DNA of 14,251 nucleotides, taken from NCBI GenBank assembly GCA_003164075.1, contig PLRZ01000131.1, forward strand, positions 3,892 through 18,142, given 5' to 3'. Position 1 is the stretch's first letter, and every line of letters starts with the position of its first letter. This DNA is from Bryobacterales bacterium. GTDB taxonomy: Bacteria; Acidobacteriota; Terriglobia; Bryobacterales; Bryobacteraceae. Under the pieces are notes generated by a model that was not told the origin of the DNA, did no database searches, and was given only the letters and a program-made list of their open reading frames with translations. A program made the position numbers and the translations under genes. Positions 1 through 6,752 of the stretch are shown here, one piece after another.

Positions 1-506
1 ACGCCGATGCCGCCGGTCTTTTCCCAGGTAAAATTCACCACTCCGGGGTTCAGAGTGAGCAGTTCATCGAAGCTCCGGCCGTTGAGCGGAAGGTTCTTGA
101 TCTGCTGCTCGCCCACCAGTCCGGAGGCGTCGGCCGTGGTGGCGCTTACGATTGCCGCGTCACCCTTGACGGTGACTTCCTGGCTGGACTCGCCGACTTT
201 GAGCGCGATGTCCACGGTAGCGCTCTGTCCCACCGCCAACTGAACGCCCGGATGGACTTCCTCAGTGAAGCCGGGCTTCGCGCCGCGCACCTCATAGTGC
301 CCCACAGGCAGCGAAAGGAACCGATAACGGCCGGCGGAATCGCTCAAGGTGCTGCGAACAGCGCCGGTATCGGCGTTGGTGGCCTTCACGGCCGCGGCGG
401 AAACCAGGCCGCCGGATTGGTCGGTGACCGTTCCGGAAAGGCTGGCGGAAACTTGCGCGGCCACGGGCGCCGCCAGCAGGAGCGAGAGAAGGAATACTCT
501 GGTCAT
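1..506 (-). CDS. TonB-dependent receptor with carboxypeptidase-regulatory-like domain (N-terminal part, runs off window)
   Basis: The first 168 codons of an outer-membrane receptor; the 3' end lies beyond base 1. The start ATG at 506 opens a clear signal peptide (MTRVFLLSLLLAAPVAAQ, cut probably after AAQ). Next comes a CarboxypepD_reg-like beta-sandwich (about residues 20-105; SGTVTDQSGGLV near its start, SAGRYRFLSLPVGHYEV in the middle) and the beginning of a plug domain (QQIKNLPLNGRSFDELLTL, about residues 134-152). This order is typical of the large Oar/TonB-dependent receptor families expanded in Acidobacteria. Substrate is unknown; transport or adhesion at the outer membrane is the family role. 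No good Shine-Dalgarno is visible before the ATG. It is separated from the gas vesicle cluster by about 610 bp and is probably unrelated to it in function. Confidence 0.87.
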   Translation of the reverse strand, partial: MTRVFLLSLLLAAPVAAQVSASLSGTVTDQSGGLVSAAAVKATNADTGAVRSTLSDSAGRYRFLSLPVGHYEVRGAKPGFTEEVHPGVQLAVGQSATVDIALKVGESSQEVTVKGDAAIVSATTADASGLVGEQQIKNLPLNGRSFDELLTLNPGVVNFTWEKTGGIG

Positions 507-564
507 GTCTTGTAAGAGTTTCAGTGTACCGCAAGCAAGACACCAGGGAGGCACGGCGCTGTAC

Positions 565-600
565 GTGGCGCAGGCACGCCTGCCTGCCGAGACAAGTCTC
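565..600. repeat. Short dispersed-repeat copy related to the element at 859-1033
   Basis: GTGGCGCAGGCACGCCTGCC starting at 565 matches GTGGCGCAGGCACTCTTGCC starting at 893 in 18 of 20 bases. As in the larger copy, it is followed by a small GAGAC-AA-GTCTC hairpin (589-600). The two copies lie about 330 bp apart in the same gap, so this looks like a partial member of a dispersed repeat family. Confidence 0.6.
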
Positions 601-652
601 AGAACTCCTGATGTCGTGGAATTTGCAGTGAGCCCGCAGGATCGGGTCATCA

Positions 653-678
653 CCGGACGTGCGGTTCTCCGCATCCGG
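653..678 (-). other. Bulged hairpin of the kind seen in bacterial group II introns (possible remnant)
   Basis: Read on the minus strand, CCGGATGCGG, loop AGAA, CCGCA, two unpaired bases CG, then TCCGG forms a 10-bp stem with a 2-nt bulge. From memory, hairpins of this shape and sequence (CCGGATGCGG...CCGCACGTCCGG) are common in and next to bacterial group II introns. No reverse transcriptase, domain V or other intron part was found nearby, so at most this is a leftover fragment. Confidence 0.25.
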
Positions 679-858
679 CGGTTGAAACAAGCGATCCAGC
701 CCATAAAGAGTGCGAGGATGTAAGTGCCCGTGCGAGTGCTGTAGGCGGACGGCGCCGCGTTACGGGGAACTGGCCAAGAAGGTCGCAGCACAGGCAAACG
801 TCATCAAAGCGAGGGTTGGTCTTCGGTTGGAGCGTGTTTGTTCTTGCTAAGGGGCCGT

Positions 859-1033
859 GCAAAAATAACTTCACATTGTCTGCGGCGGCGATGTGGCGCA
901 GGCACTCTTGCCTGCTGGGTCGAGACTCATCTCGACCCTCTTGGCAGTGCGGTTCTCGGAGCGCCGAGACGAGTCTCGGCGCTATCCAGACTGAGAGTCT
1001 GCGCCACGATGCTTACTGCGAAGTTATTCTTGC
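859..1033. repeat. MITE-like inverted-repeat element with nested hairpins
   Basis: The ends are imperfect inverted repeats: GCAAAAATAACTTCAC (859-874) pairs with GCGAAGTTATTCTTGC (1018-1033) at 14 of 16 positions. Inside lies a second, perfect inverted pair, GTGGCGCAG (893-901) with CTGCGCCAC (999-1007). Between these arms are three consecutive hairpins: GGGTCGAGA/TCTCGACCC (917-925/930-938), AGCGCCGAGAC/GTCTCGGCGCT (960-970/973-983) and CAGACT/AGTCTG (987-992/996-1001). It codes for nothing recognisable. The design resembles a non-autonomous element or REPIN-like cruciform sequence. No target-site duplication could be assigned, so mobility is inferred only from the repeat design and the partial second copy at 565-600. 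Confidence 0.65.
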
Positions 1034-1118
1034 GTGATTCCTACGGTCGTTCTTTTGAGTTCGGGGAGGATGCATCCTGCAATCGACCTCCTGACCTTAC
1101 GGCACGGGGTCGCAGCGC

Positions 1119-1433
1119 TCAAGCCGGGTTCGCACTCGGCGAGGACGCCTCAAGCTTTGCCAGCCTATCGGCGATCCCGGCAAGAGAAGCTTCCAGTTGT
1201 CCTTGAGGAGCCTGGCTGCAAAAAACCGGGTTGTTGACCCACCAATCCATTCCCATCTCCTTTGCCTTGTCCACCGAACAGATCACCAGGCGGATCTGAA
1301 TCGAGAGCAACTCAATGTCCACCAGCTTGATCTTGATATCGCCAGCGATGACAATGCCTTTGTCCAGCACCCGCTCAAGGACATCAGACAGAGTCGAGCT
1401 CTGCAACGCGTGCGTAACTGCCTGTTGGGGCAC
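1119..1433 (-). CDS. gvpJ: Gas vesicle protein GvpJ (GvpA-family minor shell protein)
   Basis: A 104-aa GvpA-family paralog. Residues 13-65 carry the shared core (SSTLSDVLERVLDKGIVIAG, then IKLVDIELLSIQIRLVICSV) and end with KAKEMGMDWW, the signature that separates GvpJ from GvpA. The C-terminal tail (QLEASLAGIADRLAKLE) is a short coiled-coil-like helix, also usual in bacterial GvpJ. GvpJ is an essential minor component, probably in the tip or nucleation complex. The start is GTG at 1433, chosen because AAGGAG sits 6 nt upstream and directly follows the gvpK stop at 1448, so the two genes are almost certainly cotranscribed and coupled. It is the last gene of the cluster. Confidence 0.93.
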   Translation of the reverse strand: MPQQAVTHALQSSTLSDVLERVLDKGIVIAGDIKIKLVDIELLSIQIRLVICSVDKAKEMGMDWWVNNPVFCSQAPQGQLEASLAGIADRLAKLEASSPSANPA

Positions 1434-1447
1434 AAAAATCTCCTTTG

Positions 1448-1825
1448 TTAGAAAAGCCTGCCTAAGGGTCCCAGATCAAGGTTGAGATCCTCCTCTTCGA
1501 GGCCGAACTCTCTTCTCAACCGATCGATTTCTTCTGCCTGGCCCATCAAGGTGAAACCCAGCCGCTCGATCTGTTCATCGGTGAGCGAGCCGGCGTCGAT
1601 GCGCCGGAGCGCCTGGCGCTCCAGCAGTTCGTGCAAGAGCTTGATAACCGTGAGGACGAGTTGTCCGAGTCCGTTTTTCAGACGGTCCGGATCCAGATCC
1701 AGGCGGGCCCGGCGCGGAGCTCCGTTATGTGGCGCCCGCGGCTGCAGTTTGTCATCCTGCTGCATCACGAGGGCAAAGTCCCCGATCGATTCAGACTCGA
1801 CCCGCGTTATTCCGACCGGATCCAT
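1448..1825 (-). CDS. gvpK: Gas vesicle protein GvpK
   Basis: A 125-aa protein whose C-terminal half is a textbook GvpK domain: the helical part LGQLVLTVIKLLHELLERQA, then LTDEQIERLGFTLM, then the diagnostic end EFGLEEEDLNLDLGPLGRLF. GvpK is a conserved accessory protein required for vesicle formation; its biochemical role is not settled. The first 40 residues are variable and polar. I chose the ATG at 1825 (MDPVGITRV) because AAAGGGGAAG lies a few bases upstream; a longer open frame reaches 1873 without a better ribosome site. The chosen start overlaps the end of the gvpS-like gene by 35 nt, in keeping with the tight packing here. Confidence 0.94.
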   Translation of the reverse strand: MDPVGITRVESESIGDFALVMQQDDKLQPRAPHNGAPRRARLDLDPDRLKNGLGQLVLTVIKLLHELLERQALRRIDAGSLTDEQIERLGFTLMGQAEEIDRLRREFGLEEEDLNLDLGPLGRLF

Positions 1826-2099
1826 TGGTCTTCCCCTTTCCGATATCAAGTGCCAAACCAGTTGCCGCTCCATGCCCCAGGCTCTCTCGCGCGGTCTCGA
1901 TGGAGGTTAAGACCAGATTCAGGCCCAGGTACAGGAGGTCCACATCGGCAACCGAAATGGTCACTTCGCCTGCCAGTACGACGCCCTTGTTCAGCACGCG
2001 GTCCAGGACCTCGCAGATCGAAACGCGCTCGGTCTCCTCCAGCGCGCATAGTTCAGGTGTGAACCTATCCGCGCCGGGTATGGTTTCAGGATGCGTCAC
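1791..2099 (-). CDS. gvpS: GvpA/J-family minor gas vesicle protein, GvpS-like
   Basis: A 102-aa GvpA-family protein. The core at about residues 23-73 contains ICEVLDRVLNKGVVLAGEVT followed by ISVADVDLLYLGLNLVLTS. The 'DVDLLYLGL' stretch and the absence of the GvpJ 'GMDWW' end resemble GvpS of Bacillus-type clusters more than GvpA or GvpJ; this assignment is from remembered family patterns. The tail (about 28 residues) is polar and Gly/Asn/Lys-rich. The start is taken as GTG at 2099, with GGAG about 10 nt upstream, overlapping the ArsA-like gene by 14 nt. An in-frame ATG at 2144 lies deeper inside that gene and would add 15 residues unlike the family. Probable role: minor shell or nucleation component. 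Naming among GvpJ, GvpS and GvpM is uncertain; family membership is not. Confidence 0.85.
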   Translation of the reverse strand: MTHPETIPGADRFTPELCALEETERVSICEVLDRVLNKGVVLAGEVTISVADVDLLYLGLNLVLTSIETARESLGHGAATGLALDIGKGKTNGSGRNNAGRV

Positions 2100-4038
2100 G
2101 GCTGACCATCTCCAGTAGGGCGGGCTGGTACAGGCGCCGTCCAAATTCTTCCAGTCGCTCCACCCCGGCGATCTCCGCTTGTCTGTAGACCAGCGTCTGT
2201 TGCTTGCCGGGGAACGCCTGCCGGAAACTGTCGGCCACCAGCAGTTCGCTTCGCCGCACGTTCGAGCATAAGCGGCAATCGCCGGGCGGCGTCACCAGGT
2301 TCAGAAACACAAGCGGGACGGTAATGCCCATCCCCCCGCACGCGGCCACTAGATCCTTGGTTTCCGCCAGCGCCATGCGGGTGGGGATGCTCACGGCATA
2401 TAGCACGGAGGCGGCCGGATTCCGCAGCAGTTCCCGGAGTTTCTTCAAGCTCCGGGAAATCCGCACCAGTTCCTCGGCGAAACCGGGCAATCGCAGGATA
2501 CGCTCGTACTTGAGAAAGAGGTTGAAGAAGGCCTTCAGCCACTCGTGGATGAGATCCGGGAGTTCCAGCAGGCGAATCAGGTGGCCGGTCGGAGCGCAAT
2601 CAAGAACGAAAAGATCGTAGCTGTTCCGGGCCAGAAACTCCATGATCCGCGTGAGTGCCATGATCTCATCCAAGCCCGGCGGCGCGATGTCCATCATCTT
2701 CTCAAGAACCACGCGGTCAAAAGTCAGGTCGAAGCCCCGGGATACGGACTCAAGAAAGCGCTCCAGGTCCCCAGCGTAATGGGCCATGACCTTCCCGAAC
2801 TCCGCCTGCGCGTCGATTTCCATGGCGGTCAGGCCTGGGAAAAGCACCGTCGGCCGGGGGCCGATTTCCACCTGTAGGCAGGCGGAGAGCGAATGGGCCG
2901 GGTCTGTGGAGAAAAGCAGAATCCGCTTTTCGGGGAAGTCGCGGGCCAGTTGCACAGCGGTGGCGCAGGAGAGCGTCGTCTTGCCCACGCCGCCTTTGCC
3001 GGCAAACAGGACGAGCCGCACATCGGGAGACGGGGACACAGCCGGATGCAGCACAGCCGTTGCGTAGGACAAAGGGAGCTTGGCCGAACTCACCGGTGTT
3101 CGAGAGATCGTTCGCGCGTGTTCCCAGAATCCGGATAATGGCTTCAGCCCGCGAACCTCTTCCGCGAATAGCTCAATTCCCCAGGCCGAACAAGGGACCT
3201 CAATCCCGGCTAGGAGCTGTTGGCACTGGAACTGTTCGGCCGAGGCAGCGGCCGAGCAGGCAAGGCAATCGCTCTCGAAATGGAGCCGGTTCACAATCAG
3301 ATCCGATACCGGTATTTTTCGGCCCAACAGATCCTTGCACAGCGCCAGTGTGATGTGCACGCCGAGGGGCTCCGCAATCGTAACGGGAACGAATTGGGAA
3401 CGCGCAGGGTCGCGCAGCAGACTCTCCATTCGCTGCAGCGAGGATTTCCATTTGACGACAAACAGGTCGAGGCGGTCCGGGCTGCTGTCCCGGCTGAACA
3501 CCCGCCGCATGTACCGGCGCTTGGCCAGCAGGGCCTCCAACATGCCGAGCCATCGCCGAATCAGTTCGGGCATGGCAAGCAGGCGCAGGGTGTGGCCGCT
3601 GGGCGCCGTGTCCACCACGATGCAATCGTACAAGCGGGCCTCCACCCAGGCGGATATCTCGAAGAAGGCCATCAACTCATCGACACCGGGCAGCGAGAGG
3701 TTCAGGAATTGACTAATGTCCTCATCGTCCATGAAAGTGCCGGCGGCGGCAATCTCGCGTAGCATCGGGCCGTTTTGTTCGCGGAATGCATTGAGGTGTT
3801 GCTGGGCGTCAAGCTCCAGCACATGCAGATTGCCTGATGGTACATGACCGGCCAGGCTGTCCCGTACGGAGTGGGCAGGGTCCGTGGAAACCAGCAGCAG
3901 AGAACGGCCGGGGGCGAGCGCGGACATACGCAACGCAGCCGCAGTGGCGCAGGTCGTCTTGCCCACCCCGCCCTTACCGCCGAACAGCAGGAGCTGGAGG
4001 CCTTTCTTGTCGAAAAATGATGGCATCTGCCGACTCAT
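2086..4038 (-). CDS. Double-domain ArsA/Get3-like (TRC40 family) ATPase in the gas vesicle cluster
   Basis: A 650-aa protein made of two fused ArsA/Get3-type P-loop ATPase domains. Domain 1 (about 1-315): deviant Walker A GKGGVGKT at 21-28, switch DPAHS at 53-57, DTAPSGHTLR at 143-152, CxxC at 258-261. Domain 2 (about 338-650): GKGGVGKT at 347-354, DPAHS at 379-383, DCAPTGHLIR at 480-489, CxxC at 588-591. Both halves keep all nucleotide-binding motifs, so both may be active. The CxxC pairs resemble the zinc site that holds the Get3 dimer together; here the dimer would be internal. ArsA drives arsenite efflux and Get3 delivers hydrophobic tail-anchored proteins. No ars gene is nearby, so I infer a chaperone or targeting role for hydrophobic Gvp proteins. 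The ATG at 4038 follows GGGAGA, 18 nt after the gvpG stop. Confidence 0.9.
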   Translation of the reverse strand: MSRQMPSFFDKKGLQLLLFGGKGGVGKTTCATAAALRMSALAPGRSLLLVSTDPAHSVRDSLAGHVPSGNLHVLELDAQQHLNAFREQNGPMLREIAAAGTFMDDEDISQFLNLSLPGVDELMAFFEISAWVEARLYDCIVVDTAPSGHTLRLLAMPELIRRWLGMLEALLAKRRYMRRVFSRDSSPDRLDLFVVKWKSSLQRMESLLRDPARSQFVPVTIAEPLGVHITLALCKDLLGRKIPVSDLIVNRLHFESDCLACSAAASAEQFQCQQLLAGIEVPCSAWGIELFAEEVRGLKPLSGFWEHARTISRTPVSSAKLPLSYATAVLHPAVSPSPDVRLVLFAGKGGVGKTTLSCATAVQLARDFPEKRILLFSTDPAHSLSACLQVEIGPRPTVLFPGLTAMEIDAQAEFGKVMAHYAGDLERFLESVSRGFDLTFDRVVLEKMMDIAPPGLDEIMALTRIMEFLARNSYDLFVLDCAPTGHLIRLLELPDLIHEWLKAFFNLFLKYERILRLPGFAEELVRISRSLKKLRELLRNPAASVLYAVSIPTRMALAETKDLVAACGGMGITVPLVFLNLVTPPGDCRLCSNVRRSELLVADSFRQAFPGKQQTLVYRQAEIAGVERLEEFGRRLYQPALLEMVSRDAS

Positions 4039-4056
4039 GCCGATCTCCCAAGCCTT

Positions 4057-4350
4057 TTACGGATTGCCAATCTCCCGCTCGGTCGTCACGGTGCCAGATT
4101 CCTCAATTTCTCCCTCATCTTCCAGACGCCTGTCGATTGCGTCCAGCCGGTCCAACAAGAGCTTCTCTTCGGCATCGAACTGTTGTTCGGTAATCCGGCC
4201 GGTTTCCAGTTGCATGTAAAGGAGCCTCAGTCGCTCGGTGATCGACTGGGCTTCGCCAGCCAGTTCCTCGTGGGCGATCTTGCTGATTTCCCGGAAAATC
4301 CACATAATGCTGTGGACCGGGAAAAAGAGGATGTCGTCTACCAGCAGCAT
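4057..4350 (-). CDS. gvpG: Gas vesicle protein GvpG
   Basis: A 97-aa protein with the GvpG layout. A hydrophobic N-terminal segment (LLVDDILFFPVHSIMWIFRE, residues 2-21) is followed by a charged helical region (HEELAGEAQSITERLRLLYM, then LETGRITEQQFDAEEKLLLD) and an acidic tail. GvpG is a small accessory protein thought to work with GvpF/L in nucleation of the vesicle. The start ATG at 4350 overlaps the stop of the upstream gvpF/L gene by one base (TAATG), a classic coupled junction. Length matches the usual 80-100 aa. Confidence 0.92.
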   Translation of the reverse strand: MLLVDDILFFPVHSIMWIFREISKIAHEELAGEAQSITERLRLLYMQLETGRITEQQFDAEEKLLLDRLDAIDRRLEDEGEIEESGTVTTEREIGNP

Positions 4351-5153
4351 TACTGCTCCAGATCGATTTCGACGAAGTTATGCGGCGCCCAGGGCCCGCT
4401 ATAGTCGAAGGCGAAGTTGTTGTCGAACAGCTTGGCTGCGGCAAACACGCCCGCGGAAAACGCTTCCTGTGCATCGCGCCCCACCAGGCATGCCAGGTTG
4501 ATGACATCGTTCTCATTGCGGCATGGATTCGACTTGAATTCCGCGCACAGAGGAGTAAGGACATGCTCCACCTTCCGGGTGTGGTCCTCCCGGTCCTCAT
4601 GGAGCAGGCGGTCGAACGTCCGGCCCAGTTCAATCTTCTCTTCCTGAGTGAACTCGTGGCGGGCGCTCATCAGGCGATCCCGCGCCAGGCGCAGCTCCGT
4701 ATGCGTATTGACGAAGTACTCGAAGATATTTGGCACATCCAGAGTTACGCGCAACCCCATTTCCACTTTGCCGGCCACCCGTTGGAGTTGCTCCTGGAAG
4801 GCGTGCTGATTCCGGACCAGGATCTTGCGGATGGCCTCCGGGCTGGCGCCAATGGTGCCGAAGGCCATCGGCAGCGGTGTTGTGTCGGCCATCACACACT
4901 TGAGCACAGCCTGATGGGCCCTGAGGTTGGCGCGCTCCGGCCGGATCTTAGAAGCGGCCAAGCTGCTTACGACCGCGGTTGCGCGGCCGTCGGTAATGGT
5001 GTACACATCCTTGCCCTCGATGCCGAGAGATGGATACGCCCGTGGTTCGCCGCCCGCGACGATGGCATAGATATAGTTCCTTCCGCTCGCCACGGGCACT
5101 GCCGACTCTTGAACCGGGCCGTTAGCTACCGCCGCACGACCACTGACTCTCAT
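4350..5153 (-). CDS. gvpF: Gas vesicle protein GvpF/GvpL family (third copy)
   Basis: A 267-aa GvpF/L-family protein. After a 24-residue leader it starts the domain with YIYAIVAGG. It carries the family features TPLPMAFGTI (about residues 117-126), AFQEQLQRVAGKVEMGLRVT, a charged helical middle, and the typical C-terminal GPWAPHNFVEID. GvpF/L proteins are two-domain accessory factors that bind GvpA and are thought to start assembly at the gas-facing side. The start at 5153 is fixed by GAGGAGG 5 nt upstream, and ATGA overlaps the stop of the preceding 75-aa gene. The frame stays open to 5255, but that extension is Ala/Arg/Ser-rich and unlike the family. The F versus L name is uncertain, since three family members are present. 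Confidence 0.92.
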   Translation of the reverse strand: MRVSGRAAVANGPVQESAVPVASGRNYIYAIVAGGEPRAYPSLGIEGKDVYTITDGRATAVVSSLAASKIRPERANLRAHQAVLKCVMADTTPLPMAFGTIGASPEAIRKILVRNQHAFQEQLQRVAGKVEMGLRVTLDVPNIFEYFVNTHTELRLARDRLMSARHEFTQEEKIELGRTFDRLLHEDREDHTRKVEHVLTPLCAEFKSNPCRNENDVINLACLVGRDAQEAFSAGVFAAAKLFDNNFAFDYSGPWAPHNFVEIDLEQ

Positions 5154-5377
5154 GGCAGCCTCCTCGCTCGCGCGGACCGAATTCGTTCCAGGTGCGCTCG
5201 CCACCGGACTTCCAGCCACAGACGCCGCGACTCGGCGTCTAGCAGCCTGATCCACTCCTGAAGCAGACGTGACGCGCCGACCCGCGCCCGAGGCGCACCG
5301 GTAGAAGCGGGGCTGTAACGGCCGCTCCTGCGGTGGTGGTTGGCAGGGACGTGGGCAGAGGTTCTGATTGTCAGCAT
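5150..5377 (-). CDS. Small uncharacterised Arg-rich protein, coupled to gvpF/L
   Basis: A 75-aa open frame that I do not recognise. The N-terminal half is basic and low in structure (MLTIRTSAHVPANHHRRSGR); the C-terminal half could form one amphipathic helix (LLQEWIRLLDAESRRLWLEV). Support for a real gene is positional: GAGGGA lies 7 nt before the ATG, the gap to the upstream stop is 11 nt, and its stop overlaps the next start as ATGA. No stop-free spacer of this length would be needed otherwise. Against it, GC-rich DNA readily gives such frames, and the gvpF/L frame also stays open through half of this stretch. Confidence 0.5.
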   Translation of the reverse strand: MLTIRTSAHVPANHHRRSGRYSPASTGAPRARVGASRLLQEWIRLLDAESRRLWLEVRWRAHLERIRSARARRLP

Positions 5378-5388
5378 GGGCCGGTCCC

Positions 5389-5703
5389 TCAGTAACGAAC
5401 CTTGAATCCGCGCGCGCTGCGCCGGGGCGCGGGTCTTAGCTCGAGGCCGGGCAGGCTTACCAGTGCCCCGTGGTCCGAAGCCGCCACCGCTTGGAGCAGC
5501 TCTCGTTTGGACTTTTCAATCTGCTCCATACGGGCGTCGATCAGCGCGACCCTCTCGACGGCGCTCTTGCGCTCCATACCCCGCCGGGCCTTTTCCATCT
5601 CGAGGCAGGTAATTTGCATGTAGCTGCGGTAGGGCAGGGAGAGCTGATCCACCCGGCCGGAGAGCGTGCGAATGCTGGTCAGACCTTTGTTGGGAATAGC
5701 CAT
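5389..5703 (-). CDS. Conserved-looking helical protein of gas vesicle clusters, function unknown
   Basis: A 104-aa protein. The first two thirds look ordered and mainly helical: MAIPNKGLTSIRTLSGRV, then LSLPYRSYMQITCLEMEKAR, then a strongly charged, coiled-coil-like segment (RVALIDARMEQIEKSKRELL, about residues 52-71). The tail is basic (RPAPRRSARGFKVRY). I have the impression that similar small proteins sit beside gvpN in other bacterial gvp clusters, but I cannot name the family. The start at 5703 follows AAAGGA about 8 nt upstream and comes 4 nt after the gvpN stop, so cotranslation with gvpN is likely. An ATG at 5721 inside gvpN would add six residues and is less favoured. Confidence 0.85.
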   Translation of the reverse strand: MAIPNKGLTSIRTLSGRVDQLSLPYRSYMQITCLEMEKARRGMERKSAVERVALIDARMEQIEKSKRELLQAVAASDHGALVSLPGLELRPAPRRSARGFKVRY

Positions 5704-5707
5704 GGCA

Positions 5708-6712
5708 TCATTCCTTTCCATTGTTCGCGGAGCCGAGCCGGTTATTGCTTCGGTGCGGTTTCAGGGCAGCCCCGCAGATCTTAGTCATGCTTTCGTCGAT
5801 TTTACGCGGCATCACCGACTGTCCCTCGCGCGTGACTTTAGCCGTTTCCGTGGTAAGAACGTCATGGCAGACCCATTGGAAAACCGGATCGTCCAGCCTG
5901 GCCCGCGCATGGCGGTGGACCAGGATTTTGGCGATGGCATTGGTGGCGCGAATGGTCGGCCGGTGGTTGTTGACGCCGGTACTTCGCAATTCGCGCACGA
6001 TGTCCACAATGATCTCGGCGTCCTCGCGGCACACACCCGACTGGGCCATCGCTATCTGAATCTCTGTTTCACGGTCGAAGTTACCCATCTGGATCGTGAT
6101 CAGGCGGTCCATCAGCGCGTCCTGGGTCTTATGAACCCCGGCGTACTCCTCCGGGTTGGACGTGAAGATCGCCCTGAAGTCCGGATGCACTTCAAGGTAC
6201 CCTGCGCCGCTCGGCCGCAGGGCGGGGAGATTCAGGATTTTCTCCTCCAACACGCTCAGCAAGGCGTTGTTGGCTTCGGGGCGGGAGCGGTTGAACTCGT
6301 CGTAGATAAAAGTGTTCCCGTTGGCGCAAGCCGTGGTGAGACGATTATCCACCCATAGGGTGTCCATGTTCTCTTCCGTCTTCAGGACGGAATGGATGTA
6401 GTTGTCGATCAGCTTTGACTTCCGGTAGCCGGCGTCCTTGCCGATCAAGTCCGAGCTGCCAAACTCATCATCCCCGTGAATGAGAGTGACCGGACGGCCC
6501 AGTTTGGCCGCCACGTGGAAGGCCAGCGTCGTTTTTCCCGTTCCCGCCGAGCCGGCAAAGTGCACCGCATAACCAACTTCCAGGTACGCGAGCGCCCTTT
6601 CGGCCAAAGCCTGAATATGCGGGGTCGCCACAAACTCTTCACTGGCCTCGGGCAGAACATCGTCCCCCTCCGGCTGCACTCTCACCACAACTGCCCCGAG
6701 GTCTTTGCTCAT
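5708..6712 (-). CDS. gvpN: Gas vesicle protein GvpN, MoxR-type AAA+ ATPase
   Basis: A 334-aa AAA+ ATPase of the GvpN family. Walker A is GSAGTGKT at 54-61, Walker B TFIYDE at 134-139 followed by FNRSRPEANNALLSVLEE, a MoxR/GvpN hallmark. FTSNPEEYAGVHKTQDALMD follows as the sensor region. GvpN is required for full growth of the vesicle cylinder, probably remodelling GvpA or the GvpA-accessory complex with ATP. The C-terminal about 35 residues are variable and basic. The ATG at 6712 is preceded by GGAGAGACA. It follows the 143-aa gene by 40 nt and precedes the 104-aa gene by 4 nt. Confidence 0.96.
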   Translation of the reverse strand: MSKDLGAVVVRVQPEGDDVLPEASEEFVATPHIQALAERALAYLEVGYAVHFAGSAGTGKTTLAFHVAAKLGRPVTLIHGDDEFGSSDLIGKDAGYRKSKLIDNYIHSVLKTEENMDTLWVDNRLTTACANGNTFIYDEFNRSRPEANNALLSVLEEKILNLPALRPSGAGYLEVHPDFRAIFTSNPEEYAGVHKTQDALMDRLITIQMGNFDRETEIQIAMAQSGVCREDAEIIVDIVRELRSTGVNNHRPTIRATNAIAKILVHRHARARLDDPVFQWVCHDVLTTETAKVTREGQSVMPRKIDESMTKICGAALKPHRSNNRLGSANNGKE

Positions 6713-6752
6713 TGTCTCTCCATCGGAATGTTCACTTTCAAACTGGCAGGAA

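Larger units (their letters stand above)
507..1118. other. Non-coding gap between the gvp cluster and the receptor gene
   Basis: I see no convincing gene on either strand. Short open frames exist, but none has a ribosome site, domain or recognisable composition. The gap holds a structured repeat element (859-1033), a shorter related repeat (565-600), a bulged hairpin (653-678) and a perfect 12-bp palindrome AGGATGCATCCT (1067-1078) about 40 bp downstream of the gvpJ stop. No stem followed by a T-run was found, so the terminator of the gvp operon is not clear; the hairpin-rich repeat may serve that purpose. A promoter for the receptor gene should lie near 510-560, but no confident boxes were seen. 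Confidence 0.6.

Noticed and set aside
292..690. 132-aa minus-strand frame over the start of the receptor gene
   Set aside because: The receptor frame there has a signal peptide and domains; this frame only reads through the hairpin and repeat in the gap.
1067..1078. AGGATGCATCCT as the operon terminator
   Set aside because: A 6-bp arm palindrome with no loop and no following U-run is too weak for an intrinsic terminator.
507..1118. CRISPR array
   Set aside because: Repeats here are inverted and nested, not regularly spaced direct repeats with spacers.
838..1206. Plus-strand open frames across the structured repeat
   Set aside because: They consist of translated hairpin arms (Arg/Ser/Cys-rich) and run into the end of gvpJ on the other strand.
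2086..4038. Arsenite efflux pump ATPase as the sole function
   Set aside because: No arsB, arsR or arsD nearby, and the gene is locked into the gvp operon; the ArsA label describes the fold rather than a shown substrate.
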